Shown: positions 25,478 to 34,535, numbered from the stretch's first letter. The stretch: DNA of 64,000 bases from Nitrososphaerota archaeon (GCA_029785825.1 JAFLYY010000001.1:558001-622000), one strand, 5' to 3'. The notes: generated by a model from the sequence alone, not told the origin. Program-made: numbers and translations.

Positions 25478-26541
25478 GACTCGCGTTTGGGCATGGAAAC
25501 GTCCTGGGCGGTGATCCTGTCGAGATTCGTGGAGACCGTCACGTCCCACGGGAACACCTTCCCGTTCAGCGCATCCTTCCATCTGCGTAGGTCTGCTTCC
25601 ACCATGGTCCGGATCAGCTTGGAAAACTCCGTCTTCGGGCGCCAGCCGAAAACCCTCTTCGCCTTCGAGTAGTCGCCTTTCAGGAATGGCACGTCGAGGG
25701 GCCTCAGCAGGCTCTTGTCCACCCTGACGTAGTCCTTCCAGTCCAGCCCCGCCACGGCAAACGCCTCCTCAGCGAGCTCGCGCACCGAGTGCTCCGTCCC
25801 CGTGGCGATGACGAAGTCGTCCGCCTTGTCGCACTGCAATATCTCCCACATCGCTTCGACATATTCCGGCGCATATCCCCAGTCCCTCTTGGCCTCGAGG
25901 TTGCCGAGCCTGACCTCCTTGCCGACGCCAACGCTTATCATGGCCACGGCGTTCGTCACTTTCCGCGAGACGAACTCGAGGCTCCTGAACTGCGACTCAT
26001 GGTTGAAGAGTACCCCGTTTGCGGCGAACATGCCGAAGGCGTCCCTGTAGATGCGCGTGATCCAGAAACCGTAAAGCTTGGCCGCGGCGTACGGGCTAGC
26101 CGGCGCGAAAGGGGTCCGTTCGTTCTGCAGCGCGCTGGCGCCGTCTCCGAACATCTCGCTGGAAGACGCCTGGTAGAACTTGGGGCTCGTGCCTGCCATC
26201 CTGCAAGCGTCGAGCATCCTCGTGACCCCGACCCCCGAAATGTCGCTGGTGAACACCGGCTGGTCGAACGAGGTGCCGACGAAGCTCTGGGCGGCTAGAT
26301 GATAGACTTCGTCGGGGTCGGCCGTCTTGATGGCCTGGGCGAGGGAACCGGCATCGGCGAGGTCTGCCGCGATTAGTCGGACTCTGTCCTGTATGTCCAG
26401 CCCCTGGAGGCGCCAGAAGGACGGGGTTGACACCCTGCGGTACGTCCCGTAGACTTTGTATCCCTTCTTCAGGAGCAAATGTGCCAGCAGGGCCCCGTCT
26501 TGCCCCGTCACCCCGGTAATGAGCGCTCTCAAGCTCAACAC
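25474..26541 (-). CDS. gmd: GDP-mannose 4,6-dehydratase
   Basis: 355-residue short-chain dehydrogenase/reductase that makes GDP-4-keto-6-deoxy-mannose. NAD(P) motif ITGVTGQDGALLAHLLL, catalytic SSSEMFGD (Ser/Thr-Glu) and SPYAAAKLYG (Tyr-x3-Lys), and the GMD hallmark LFNHESQFRSLEFVSRKVT. LGNLEAKRDWGYAPEYVEAM is also typical. GTG start; a TTG nine bases later is equally plausible. First gene of a two-gene unit with the aminotransferase. Confidence 0.9.
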   Translation of the reverse strand: MLSLRALITGVTGQDGALLAHLLLKKGYKVYGTYRRVSTPSFWRLQGLDIQDRVRLIAADLADAGSLAQAIKTADPDEVYHLAAQSFVGTSFDQPVFTSDISGVGVTRMLDACRMAGTSPKFYQASSSEMFGDGASALQNERTPFAPASPYAAAKLYGFWITRIYRDAFGMFAANGVLFNHESQFRSLEFVSRKVTNAVAMISVGVGKEVRLGNLEAKRDWGYAPEYVEAMWEILQCDKADDFVIATGTEHSVRELAEEAFAVAGLDWKDYVRVDKSLLRPLDVPFLKGDYSKAKRVFGWRPKTEFSKLIRTMVEADLRRWKDALNGKVFPWDVTVSTNLDRITAQDVSMPKRES

Positions 26542-27029
26542 TGAGGGCAGTCAGGATCCCCGGTGGCAGCCGAACCGGGCCTGGACAACCAGCGAACTCT
26601 CCTGGCGAGGTCTCCCGCCGGGGCCCTCTTGTCCTCCCTGTGCTCCGACCCTGCCGCCGTCAACCCGGCTGCTGCGCAGTAGAAGCTCCGGAGCGCTGCG
26701 GTCGGGGAGCCAAGAGGTGCGAACTTCCTCCCTGACTTCTGGAGACGGCGTCGGACCCCCTGCGATGGCCTGGGCGCTTTCCGCCTGTCCGAAAGGATGC
26801 GGACCTACGCCTCCGTCTCTTCAGCAGAGGTGCTGGTGTGCAACCTGTATCTTCTGGGACTCTTGCCTTCCCCGGTAGGTTTTATGCTTTTTACGGCGTC
26901 CATGCAGAATCTCCGACAGAGGCGGCGCTCCCCAGGCGGGGCTTCCGGAAAAGACAATATTGCTCACAGGGAAGGGCTCTGCACGTTGCTGGCCGACGGC
27001 CCCGTGGCCACCAGGATGTCGGACCGTTA
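26542..27029. other. Long divergent intergenic region
   Basis: About 490 bases between divergent gmd and the flippase. No protein-like frame that resembles a known family is present. A TATA-like TTTTATGCTTTTTA at 26880-26893 faces the flippase and would leave a leader of about 115 bases, unusually long for this genome. Confidence 0.45.
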
Positions 27030-28517
27030 GTGGCTGAGATAGCTCCACGCCGCACCGGGGTGGTCGTCTTCGGCGCATGGATAGTCAGCATCTTCACCGG
27101 CATAGTGTTCATCTCCATGGTCACCCACCGTCTGACCGCTTCGCAGTTCGGGCTCCTGGAGATCATAACTGACATCGTCGCCTTCGCGAGCTACCCCCTG
27201 TCCATCGTCAGCTACTGGGCCCCGAGAGACATAGGGCGGGGAAAGAAGTTTGGGAAGACCGCCATAGTGGCCAACCTCGCCGTCTCCCTGGGAGGGTGCG
27301 CTGTCTTCGGGCTGTTCGCCTTCGTCGGCAACAGCGCCGTCGTCTCGAGCATCGCCCTGTTCTTCTCGGCGCTCGCGCTCGTCCCGTTGGCTTACTGGTA
27401 CCGGACTGCTAACTCGATCCTTTCTGTCTCCAAGCCACATGCGACGGCCTATACGCTCCTCTCCACGGAGGCCTCGAAGCTGGTCGCGGGCTATTTCCTG
27501 ATCTTTGTCCTCAGATGGGGTCTCCCTGGGGTCCTGCTTTCGCTGTCTCTCTCCAACGTCGTCCAGGCAGGGCTGGGGACCTACCTTGCCCGGGGGACCT
27601 TCGAAGGCTCCCTCTCCCTGGACCAGCTCAAGGTCTGGTTCGGAAGCGCGTGGCTCCCGCTGCTGGACATGACCCCGTCGATAGTCATCTTGGCCGACAC
27701 CTATGTGGTGTTCCTCGTGACGGGAGGGTACACGGTCTCAGGCTACTACCAGGCCGCCTTCGTTATCGCGTCGATGGTCGGATATTCGCGATATCTGTCC
27801 TATGCGCTCTACCCCATGCTGCTCAAGGGGGAGGCTGAGAGGGTGATCGGGGTCCTCTTCGACCTCATGATGATGGTCGGGATCCCCATGGCGGTGGGCG
27901 TTTCGGCCCTTGCCCCGGAGTTCCTCTACCTGCTGTCGAAGCAGTACGTGGTGACGTCGGTCCCGCTCATGATCCTCGCCTTCTCCGCGCTTGCGAGCGC
28001 AGTCTTTTCCCTCCTCGACTACTCCCTCATAGGGAAGGACAAGTCGGACATAGCTGAAGGGAACAGGTTCGGAAACCTCCTGAAGGGGAACCTCTTCTTC
28101 GTACCGGTGATGAACCTGACCTACGGGGTCATCTACCTCGCCGGCGTCGCGGCGGTCGCCTACTTCGGCATCTCCTTCGGGTACTCCTACCCGCTCATCA
28201 TTACGCTCTGGGCTGCTGGCCAGCTCATCCTGAACCTCCTGTTCGTGGTGCTGAAGGTCAGGAGGCTGGGTCTGAGGTCCTTCGCAGGGACAGGAAGACC
28301 CCTGGCCTACTACACGCTGTCGGCGGCGGCCATGGCCGCGACGGTCCGCGCGGTTGGTCCGTCGCTTCTGGGCTTCTCCATGCCCACGATAGACTACGCG
28401 GTACGGCTCATGCTCCTGATAGCCGTGGGGATGGCCGTCTACTTCGGCATCCTCGCGGCCGTCGATAAGCGTTCGAGAGAACGGATCGCGAAGGTGCCGG
28501 GCATCTTCCTGCCGTAG
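27030..28517 (+). CDS. Polysaccharide flippase (Wzx/MurJ-like, MATE/MOP superfamily)
   Basis: About 495 residues, nearly all hydrophobic, with roughly 12-14 predicted membrane helices (for example VVFGAWIVSIFTGIVFISMV at the start and MLLIAVGMAVYFGILAAV at the end). The first helix with VTHRLTASQFGLLEIITDI resembles the opening of O-antigen flippases (LsxxdyGxyxl). It likely moves a lipid-linked saccharide across the membrane. The start is placed at the GTG at 27030, just before the first helix; the upstream open frame is not protein-like. Confidence 0.82.
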   Translation: MAEIAPRRTGVVVFGAWIVSIFTGIVFISMVTHRLTASQFGLLEIITDIVAFASYPLSIVSYWAPRDIGRGKKFGKTAIVANLAVSLGGCAVFGLFAFVGNSAVVSSIALFFSALALVPLAYWYRTANSILSVSKPHATAYTLLSTEASKLVAGYFLIFVLRWGLPGVLLSLSLSNVVQAGLGTYLARGTFEGSLSLDQLKVWFGSAWLPLLDMTPSIVILADTYVVFLVTGGYTVSGYYQAAFVIASMVGYSRYLSYALYPMLLKGEAERVIGVLFDLMMMVGIPMAVGVSALAPEFLYLLSKQYVVTSVPLMILAFSALASAVFSLLDYSLIGKDKSDIAEGNRFGNLLKGNLFFVPVMNLTYGVIYLAGVAAVAYFGISFGYSYPLIITLWAAGQLILNLLFVVLKVRRLGLRSFAGTGRPLAYYTLSAAAMAATVRAVGPSLLGFSMPTIDYAVRLMLLIAVGMAVYFGILAAVDKRSRERIAKVPGIFLP

Positions 28518-28562
28518 ACCCCACGCGCCGGACCGGTCCCCCGGGGCCGGACGGTCATCAGC

Positions 28563-29522
28563 TCACCCCAACAGCAAGCTGTTCGCCCCACAGTAGTCAA
28601 GGGTGGAGCCGTAGTCGCCGTCAAGCATGGATGCCAGGTCAGGTGGGATCGCCCTCGCGGTTTCCTCTTCGCTGGGTGGAGAGCTCCCTCTCCGGGCGGT
28701 CCCTGCGCGCTCCCCGAGCCCCTTCAGGGGGTTGAGCTTCCCCAGCGGCTTCCGTAACGGCCCTTTCCCTTCCGGGTCCGCGGTGTTCAGGAAGTATCTG
28801 ACCGGGGTCATCACTGTCCTGGTCAGCCGGAGGTAAGGCGCCGCCGTCCTCCGTTGGTACTCGTCCAACGACTTCATTCTGCCGGCGTTCGAGCGGAGCG
28901 GCTCGACGTCGACCGCCTCCACCCCCAGGAACTCGAAGACCCGGCGCATGACCTGCTCCGGCCGTTCCGAGAGGGACTTGTTGTCCACCACCTTGACCGA
29001 GTCGCCGAACAGCCGATGATATGACGTCAGCATCTCCCGGAAGAGAAACGGGCTGGCCTGGGGCCTGAACCTTTTCTCGATCCACCGGTGGAAGTCCGAC
29101 TCCAGGTGGTAGGGGAAGCCGTGGAAGTAGAGGCTCAGCAGCCTGTCCTTCTGCTCCCTGACCATGAATATGAGCTTGGCTTTGGGGGAGAATCGCCAGA
29201 GCTTCTCGGGGAAGACCGGCGGCCAGATGTACGACTGGCTCCCTTCGGCTCTGTACCGGGCCCCCTTCGCCTTCTCCAGGCGGCCCCTGTACTGCTTCAT
29301 GTCAAGGTAGTTGAAGTATGGCCGTTTCATCTGGTGGTGGTGGTCCCTTGCCCAGGCCGGAACGTCGATTCCCACAGCCAGCGTGTTGGGCTCCTTCGGC
29401 TCCATCATGTAGATGGCGGGGTTCTGCTTCAGATAGTCACAGAGCGCCGTGGTGCCGCACTTCGGAAACCCGGGGACGAAGAGGTTGGGCTTCCAGTCCT
29501 CAGGCCCTTCTTCCGTGCTCAC
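28563..29522 (-). CDS. PAPS-dependent sulfotransferase
   Basis: 319 residues. The 5'-phosphosulfate loop is FPKCGTTALCDYL (PKxGTT motif with the catalytic-site Lys), and the 3'-phosphate-binding region is FMVREQKDRLLSLYFH. SERPEQVMRRVFEFLGVE is the usual C-terminal sulfotransferase signature. No membrane helix or signal peptide is evident, so it likely acts in the cytoplasm on a saccharide or lipid intermediate. GTG start. Its PAPS-loop coding block (29377-29496) is base-for-base identical to part of the second sulfotransferase, although the rest has diverged. Confidence 0.88.
   Translation of the reverse strand: MSTEEGPEDWKPNLFVPGFPKCGTTALCDYLKQNPAIYMMEPKEPNTLAVGIDVPAWARDHHHQMKRPYFNYLDMKQYRGRLEKAKGARYRAEGSQSYIWPPVFPEKLWRFSPKAKLIFMVREQKDRLLSLYFHGFPYHLESDFHRWIEKRFRPQASPFLFREMLTSYHRLFGDSVKVVDNKSLSERPEQVMRRVFEFLGVEAVDVEPLRSNAGRMKSLDEYQRRTAAPYLRLTRTVMTPVRYFLNTADPEGKGPLRKPLGKLNPLKGLGERAGTARRGSSPPSEEETARAIPPDLASMLDGDYGSTLDYCGANSLLLG
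29377..29496. repeat. 120-bp perfect repeat, copy 1 (within first sulfotransferase)
   Basis: Base-identical to 31366-31485 in the same orientation. It encodes the PAPS-binding loop and the following MEPKEPNTLA region. Identity ends sharply on both sides. Confidence 0.95.
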
Positions 29523-29549
29523 AGCCGATCCGAGCGGGCGAAACCCGCA

Positions 29550-29570
29550 CCGCTTTGAAAACGTTTTCCG
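29550..29570 (-). promoter_or_regulatory. Palindrome upstream of the first sulfotransferase
   Basis: GAAAACGTTTTC at 29557-29568 is a perfect palindrome followed, in gene direction, by CAAAGC. Its centre is 40.5 bases before the GTG start. The same arrangement, with GAAACGTTTC and TAAGC, occurs at the same distance before the second sulfotransferase. Confidence 0.5.
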
Positions 29571-29659
29571 GTATCCGTTATGCGACGCCTCTGTCGGAGG
29601 CGCCGGCTACCCCGCTACCGCCCTTGGCGTCCGCAGCACGGTCTCCCTGGTCTCCGGCT

Positions 29660-30382
29660 CTACCGCGCCGGAGGTCTGGCGTCATGACCGGGACCCGGGG
29701 TGGCCCGCAGCAGCCCGACCTCGCGCCCGTTGACCACCCTGACGCTCTTCTCGTCCACCCTCTCCATCCCGAACCTCCCGACCAGCTCGTCGCCGGTGTC
29801 CGCGCCGTGGTACTCCACGACGCACGGAAACCCTATCCTGTCAAGCTTGAGGAGCTCCTTCTCGCCTCCTTCGCAGTCTATCTCGGCGAAGTCGAAAGGC
29901 AGCTCACGGAGATGCTTTAGGTCGAAGCGTTCGTTGTAGACGACGGCGTCCCAGTGGTTGCTTTCCATGTTGGCCCTGAGGACGTCAGCAGACCCCTTCA
30001 GATAGTCGTCCGACTCCACGCAGATGAACCTGGTGGCGCCGTGAGACGCGTAGAAGGCCGCGCTCTCGCCCTGGCCCGCTCCCACGAGGAGGACCGTCTT
30101 GTTCCTGAGAGGGAACTGGGGGAGGTAATATTTCTCCCACTTTCCCCACTCCATCACAAGCGTCTTCGCGTACACTTCGTCGAGGGCGAGCGTCCAGCCG
30201 CCGCGGGCGAGCCTCAGGCGTCCCGGCTCGTCGGAGACGCGGAACCGGTACCGCTGGCGGAGCAGGGACGGAAGGTTCCAGACGGCGTAGGTCCCGTCCA
30301 CGAACTTCAAGACAGGAAGATGCCTCCTTTGCGATAGACCCAGGGCGATATTCATGCTCTTGGCGGCCTCTGACCTGGGCAT
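29660..30382 (-). CDS. FkbM-family SAM-dependent methyltransferase
   Basis: 240 residues. Rossmann motif I TVLLVGAGQGESAAFYA, then ATRFICVESDDYL (acidic residue binding SAM ribose) and the FkbM hallmark DFAEIDCEGGEKELL. These enzymes O-methylate sugars or other small molecules and are common in glycan clusters. It lies between the two sulfotransferases on the same strand. The first about 80 residues are not part of the SAM fold and may bind the acceptor. Confidence 0.82.
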   Translation of the reverse strand: MPRSEAAKSMNIALGLSQRRHLPVLKFVDGTYAVWNLPSLLRQRYRFRVSDEPGRLRLARGGWTLALDEVYAKTLVMEWGKWEKYYLPQFPLRNKTVLLVGAGQGESAAFYASHGATRFICVESDDYLKGSADVLRANMESNHWDAVVYNERFDLKHLRELPFDFAEIDCEGGEKELLKLDRIGFPCVVEYHGADTGDELVGRFGMERVDEKSVRVVNGREVGLLRATPGPGHDARPPAR

Positions 30383-30539
30383 ACTGTGCTACCACAGGTT
30401 GGCGTCGCGCCGCATTAAGTCTTGGGTAGGCGAGGGAGGTCAGTCCGCCCGCCATCAGATGTGGGCCACGCGCGTCCCTCTGTGACAGGACATCGATCAG
30501 CTCTCTACCCGCAGAGGCGACACATGGGAGCCCAGGGGT

Positions 30540-31505
30540 TCAGCCGTTGTTCTCTATCATGAGGCTCCGACTCCTGCAGAACTCGTACGCCTGGGCGTAG
30601 TCCTCGTCGAGCTTGGCTGCCAGCTCCTTGGGTATCAGGCTCTCCTCCGGGACCGCTTCGATTCGCCGCCTACGGGGTCTTTCGACCTGCTCGCTCCCGC
30701 GCTTCATGACCTTCCTCAGAGGGTGGAGCTGGAACAGGCGGTTCAGAAACGGGGACCCGCGCCCCGGGTCGGCGGTGTTCCAGAGGTAGGTGACCGGCGT
30801 CCTGACGTCCCGGACGAACCTGTCTCGGCCGGAGCGGATGGCTCTGGCCTCCGGGCTCAGGGACTTCAGCTCTCCCACGTTCGACTGTATGGGAGTGACC
30901 TCAGCCCTGGTGACCCCCAGGAAGTCAGACACCGCGTCCATCACCTGCTGCGGGGACCGTTGCAGCGCGTCCCCCCCGACCACCCTCATGGAGTCTCCGA
31001 AAACGTGATAGAATGACGACAGCCTTTCGCTGTACAGGAACTTGCCGATTTCCGGTTCTACCCTTTCGCTCACCCATCTGCGGAAGTCGGGCTCCCTGTG
31101 TTCCGTGTAGAGATAGAAGTACATGGAGACCAGCCTGCTCTTCTGCTCCCTTATCATGAACAGGAGCTTAGCCCTGGGCGAGAACTCCTTCAGCTTCCGC
31201 GGAAAGCGCCTGGGAAAGATGTAGTTCTGGGACCCTTCGGCCCTGTAGCGTGCGTCCGCGTGCCGCTCGAACTGCCGCCTGTAGGCCCGAAAGCCAAGGA
31301 CCGAATAGTAGGGTCGCATCAACCTGAGGTGCCTGGACCCCCAAGCCGGTATCAGCTCCCCTTCGGCCAGCGTGTTGGGCTCCTTCGGCTCCATCATGTA
31401 GATGGCGGGGTTCTGCTTCAGATAGTCACAGAGCGCCGTGGTGCCGCACTTCGGAAACCCGGGGACGAAGAGGTTGGGCTTCCAGCTTCTTTGCTCTCCC
31501 GCCAT
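30540..31505 (-). CDS. PAPS-dependent sulfotransferase (second copy)
   Basis: About 321 residues from the ATG at 31505. PAPS loop FPKCGTTALCDYL, 3'-phosphate region FMIREQKSRLVSMYFYL and RSPQQVMDAVSDFLGVTRAE near the C-terminus match the other copy at equivalent positions. Outside the identical block the proteins differ clearly, which suggests different acceptors. A frame extends upstream to 31580, but the shared upstream palindrome has the same distance (40.5 bases) to 31505 as to the start of the other copy, so 31505 is preferred. Confidence 0.88.
   Translation of the reverse strand: MAGEQRSWKPNLFVPGFPKCGTTALCDYLKQNPAIYMMEPKEPNTLAEGELIPAWGSRHLRLMRPYYSVLGFRAYRRQFERHADARYRAEGSQNYIFPRRFPRKLKEFSPRAKLLFMIREQKSRLVSMYFYLYTEHREPDFRRWVSERVEPEIGKFLYSERLSSFYHVFGDSMRVVGGDALQRSPQQVMDAVSDFLGVTRAEVTPIQSNVGELKSLSPEARAIRSGRDRFVRDVRTPVTYLWNTADPGRGSPFLNRLFQLHPLRKVMKRGSEQVERPRRRRIEAVPEESLIPKELAAKLDEDYAQAYEFCRSRSLMIENNG
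31366..31485. repeat. 120-bp perfect repeat, copy 2 (within second sulfotransferase)
   Basis: Identical to 29377-29496. The bases immediately outside differ on both sides, which delimits the block. Confidence 0.95.
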
Positions 31506-31533
31506 GGCTGTTGCCTGGCCGTGGGGCGTTGAT

Positions 31534-31553
31534 TGGCTTAGAAACGTTTCTTC
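31534..31553 (-). promoter_or_regulatory. Palindrome upstream of the second sulfotransferase
   Basis: GAAACGTTTC at 31541-31550, followed in gene direction by TAAGC, centred 40.5 bases before the ATG at 31505. It parallels the element before the first sulfotransferase and may combine a TATA-like core with an operator. Confidence 0.5.
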
Positions 31554-31616
31554 CGGGCTGACCTGGCGCTCGTCAGGCACCGGTCTGCGACCTAGGCCAA
31601 GAGCGGCCCCGAGGCT

Positions 31617-32390
31617 TCAACCGTCGGCTTCCTCGAACGAGTCGTCCAGTCTCAGGTGCTGGACGTACGCGTGGAGCACGCCTCTGGTCGAATCTATCCT
31701 CCGCCTCATCAGCTGTCTCGCGGCCGCGACGTCACCCGTTCGCGCCAGTATGAAGGCGGCCTTGAACGGCTCCTGAAACACGAGCCTCTCGAGCTGGTTC
31801 CTTGGGGTGAGGATGCCAATCTGGTAGCCGCACCTCGCGCTCTCGTACGTCTCTGCAGCCATGTCACGGCCCGACAGGTGGTGGTAATAGTTCGAGGTCG
31901 GCGTCCTGACCCACCTGTACCCCTTCCTTTCCAAGAAGAGGCGCAGCCAGTCGTCTTCGTAGTAATGGATGCTGGGGAAGCGGATCCCCTTGGCGGCCCG
32001 CGTCCGGAGCAGGGTGGCGCCGGTGAACGCCCTGTCTACCGTGTCCAGCGGGCTCTTCCTTCCAAGGACCCGGTTCAGCGACTCCATCGCCGACAGCACG
32101 TTGTCCGCGTCCCTGTTCCCCGTGCCGACGACCTGCCTCCCTTCCACCGCCCCGACCCCTTCCTTCATCGCCGAGGTGACGTCACCGAACCAGGTCGACG
32201 TGAGCACGACGTCAGTGTCGACGAACGCGAAGCAGTCGGTGGAGACCTGCTCCACCAGCTTCTGCCTGGAGCGCCCCCTCCCTTTCGTCGAGTCTACGAG
32301 CAGCCTGTTGACCGGGATGACGTCCTCGAGGTGACGGGCGAACTCTTCGGAAAGCGGTTTCAGGGAGGGTACACAGACGTCTATCTTCAT
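31617..32390 (-). CDS. Glycosyltransferase, GT2/GT-A type
   Basis: About 257 residues from ATG 32390, where a GT-A fold begins (MKIDVCVPSLKPL). The metal-binding DxD-type motif is FAFVDTDVVLTSTW and the acceptor-side ED motif is IHYYEDDWLRLFLERKGYRW. The C-terminal about 80 residues (SGRDMAAETYESARCGYQ and onward) form a variable tail without a membrane helix. The frame extends 42 codons further upstream but that part is not family-like. Confidence 0.75.
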   Translation of the reverse strand: MKIDVCVPSLKPLSEEFARHLEDVIPVNRLLVDSTKGRGRSRQKLVEQVSTDCFAFVDTDVVLTSTWFGDVTSAMKEGVGAVEGRQVVGTGNRDADNVLSAMESLNRVLGRKSPLDTVDRAFTGATLLRTRAAKGIRFPSIHYYEDDWLRLFLERKGYRWVRTPTSNYYHHLSGRDMAAETYESARCGYQIGILTPRNQLERLVFQEPFKAAFILARTGDVAAARQLMRRRIDSTRGVLHAYVQHLRLDDSFEEADG

Positions 32391-32690
32391 CGCGGACCTC
32401 TTCCAGCGGGCGCCGTCCGCCTCGCCGTACGACGCGCAAGCGGCCCCAGGAGCGCACCGGCCCGCAGGTCTTCCCTTATCTGGACACACGAGGCGGAGTT
32501 CATCTTGCTCCTTCAAGGCCGGGTCCTGGGCTGGAATTTAAGCTGCCTCCCCGCTGCCGTCCCCCGACCAGTCCGATCCGGAGAGGACTGCATGGCACGG
32601 GGGTGCTGTCGGCCCCCACCGGCCGGGACCTGGGGTCGCCGCCGCTTCATCCTTTAGTAGTCCGGCCGTGCGACAGCGTACGACTGTTAC
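32391..32690. other. Divergent intergenic region before asnB
   Basis: 300 bases between the divergent glycosyltransferase and asnB. A TATA-like CCTTTAGTAG at 32650-32659 lies about 37 bases before the asnB TTG. ATTTAAGC at 32535-32542 is another AT-rich spot. No gene is recognised. Confidence 0.4.
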
Positions 32691-34535
32691 TTGTGCGGCA
32701 TAGGCGGGTGCATAGGAGAACAGGCCACGAAAGAGCTCGTGGGGCGGATGTCGACGGTGACGAGGCACAGGGGTCCAGATGACTACGGCGACTATGTCGA
32801 CCGGGGGGTGGCGCTCTTCTCGAACAGGCTGAGCATCATAGACGTGGAAGGCGGCCGCCAGCCGATCTTCAACGAAGACGGGACCCTCGCCATTGTCTTC
32901 AACGGCGAGATATACAACTTCGAGGAGATCCGGGCCGGCCTCGAGTCGAAGGGGCACCGCTTCAGGACGAGGACCGACACCGAGGTCATCCTTCACGGTT
33001 TCGAGGAGCACGGGGCGAAGGTCTTCGCCATGCTCGACGGCATGTTCGCCATAGCCATCTGGGACCTCAGGCACAGGAGGCTGACCCTGGCCCGGGACCG
33101 CGCTGGGGTGAAGCCTCTCTACTATGCGAGGACGGGAAAGGGGGACCTCCTCTTCTGCAGCGAGGTCAAAGGGCTCCTGGCCCATCCGGACGTCGAGGCG
33201 GCGGTCAGCCGCGAAGGGCTGTACTATCTGATCTCGCTCTACTACATCCCGTTCGGGTTCACCCTCTTCTCAGGGGTCTACAAGGTCCCGCCGGGGCACT
33301 ACTACGACTCATCGGCCGGGACGGTGACGGCTTACTGGGACCCGCGGGGGCTTAGCCCGACCCCGCCGCCAGACCCCAAAGTGATCCGGGACGCCCTGGA
33401 GCAGTCTGTGAAGCGGCAGCTGGTCTCCGACGTCGAGGTGAGCTCGTTCCTCTCAGGGGGGCTGGACAGCTCTACGGTCGCGGCTTTCGCTTCGAAGCAC
33501 TACCCTCACAAGCTGAAGACCTTCTGCCTCGGCTTCGGGCACGAAGACGACGAGCTGTCTGACGCCAGGCTGGTGGCAGAGCGCTTCGGGACGGACCACC
33601 ACGAGCTGATCGCCACCGACAGGGCGGCGCTGGAGCTCTACCCCGAGATGATCTGGCATTCGGAGCAGCCGAAGCTGAACACCTACTACTGGTTCGTCGA
33701 CGAGTTCGCCAGCAGGTATGTGAAGGTCTGCCTGAGCGGACTAGGGGGGGACGAGCTCTTCTTCGGGTACCCTACGTCGTCAAGGTTCACGGCGTTCCAG
33801 AAGGCGCAGCGCCTGATGAGCGTCCCCGGGGCTTCGCTCCTGTCGGCCTTCGCGACCGGAAAGAGGAAGAAGGTCATCGCCAGCGTCAAGGACAGGACCT
33901 CTTCGTACCTGACCATAGTGTCCCCCGTGTACGGTTCCATCGACGACACTGTCTTCTCCGGGCCCGTCTCCGCCGAACGGGCACGTCTGACCGACAGGAT
34001 GCGGGCGTCGTTCTTCAGCGCGCCGGGTGCCGATTTCGTGCAGCAGGCGGTGTTCGCCGAGTTCAGCACGAAGCTCCCTGACGACTTCCTCGCCATGGAG
34101 GACGCGACCTCGATGGCGCACTCCCTCGAAGTAAGGGTTCCACTCCTGGACAACCAGCTGATGGACCTCATGCTCCCCGTACCGTATCGGTACAACTACG
34201 GGAGCGGGGCGGGGAAGGCTCTCCTCAGGGAGGCGATGGTCGGCGTCCTGCCGAAGGAGTGCTTCAAGAAGCCGAAGCACGGGTTCAGCCTGGACATCGT
34301 AAAATGGTGGCCGGGGGAGTTCGGCGAAGAGATCAGGAGCGTCGTCTCTGACTCGCAGACGGTGAAACAGTACTTCGACGTCGGGGCCCTGAAGAGGCTG
34401 ATGCCCTCGGCCAAGGAGTCGTACAGCACGGTCTCTCTCCTCTGGCACGTCTACGCTTTCCATATCTGGCACGAGCTCTTCGTGGAGAAGGGGAAGGAGA
34501 GGGTGATGGCTTCCGCCCCTCGGATTTCCAGCTGA
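32691..34535 (+). CDS. asnB: Glutamine-dependent asparagine synthase family protein
   Basis: 614 residues. The N-terminal Ntn amidotransferase domain begins MCGIGG, with Cys2 as nucleophile, which fixes the TTG start at 32691. NRLSIID and FNGEIYNF complete the glutamine site. The synthetase domain has the PPi loop SSFLSGGLDSSTVAAF, LSGLGGDELFFGYP and SLEVRVPLLDNQLMD. Family members make asparagine, but copies in surface-glycan clusters can instead amidate sugar uronic acids; the adjacent UDP-sugar dehydrogenase makes that a real option here. Confidence 0.88.
   Translation: MCGIGGCIGEQATKELVGRMSTVTRHRGPDDYGDYVDRGVALFSNRLSIIDVEGGRQPIFNEDGTLAIVFNGEIYNFEEIRAGLESKGHRFRTRTDTEVILHGFEEHGAKVFAMLDGMFAIAIWDLRHRRLTLARDRAGVKPLYYARTGKGDLLFCSEVKGLLAHPDVEAAVSREGLYYLISLYYIPFGFTLFSGVYKVPPGHYYDSSAGTVTAYWDPRGLSPTPPPDPKVIRDALEQSVKRQLVSDVEVSSFLSGGLDSSTVAAFASKHYPHKLKTFCLGFGHEDDELSDARLVAERFGTDHHELIATDRAALELYPEMIWHSEQPKLNTYYWFVDEFASRYVKVCLSGLGGDELFFGYPTSSRFTAFQKAQRLMSVPGASLLSAFATGKRKKVIASVKDRTSSYLTIVSPVYGSIDDTVFSGPVSAERARLTDRMRASFFSAPGADFVQQAVFAEFSTKLPDDFLAMEDATSMAHSLEVRVPLLDNQLMDLMLPVPYRYNYGSGAGKALLREAMVGVLPKECFKKPKHGFSLDIVKWWPGEFGEEIRSVVSDSQTVKQYFDVGALKRLMPSAKESYSTVSLLWHVYAFHIWHELFVEKGKERVMASAPRISS

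Noticed and set aside
28563-31505. Mobile element carrying the duplicated sulfotransferase block
   Set aside because: No transposase, terminal repeats or target-site duplication flank the 120-bp copies; gene conversion explains them better.
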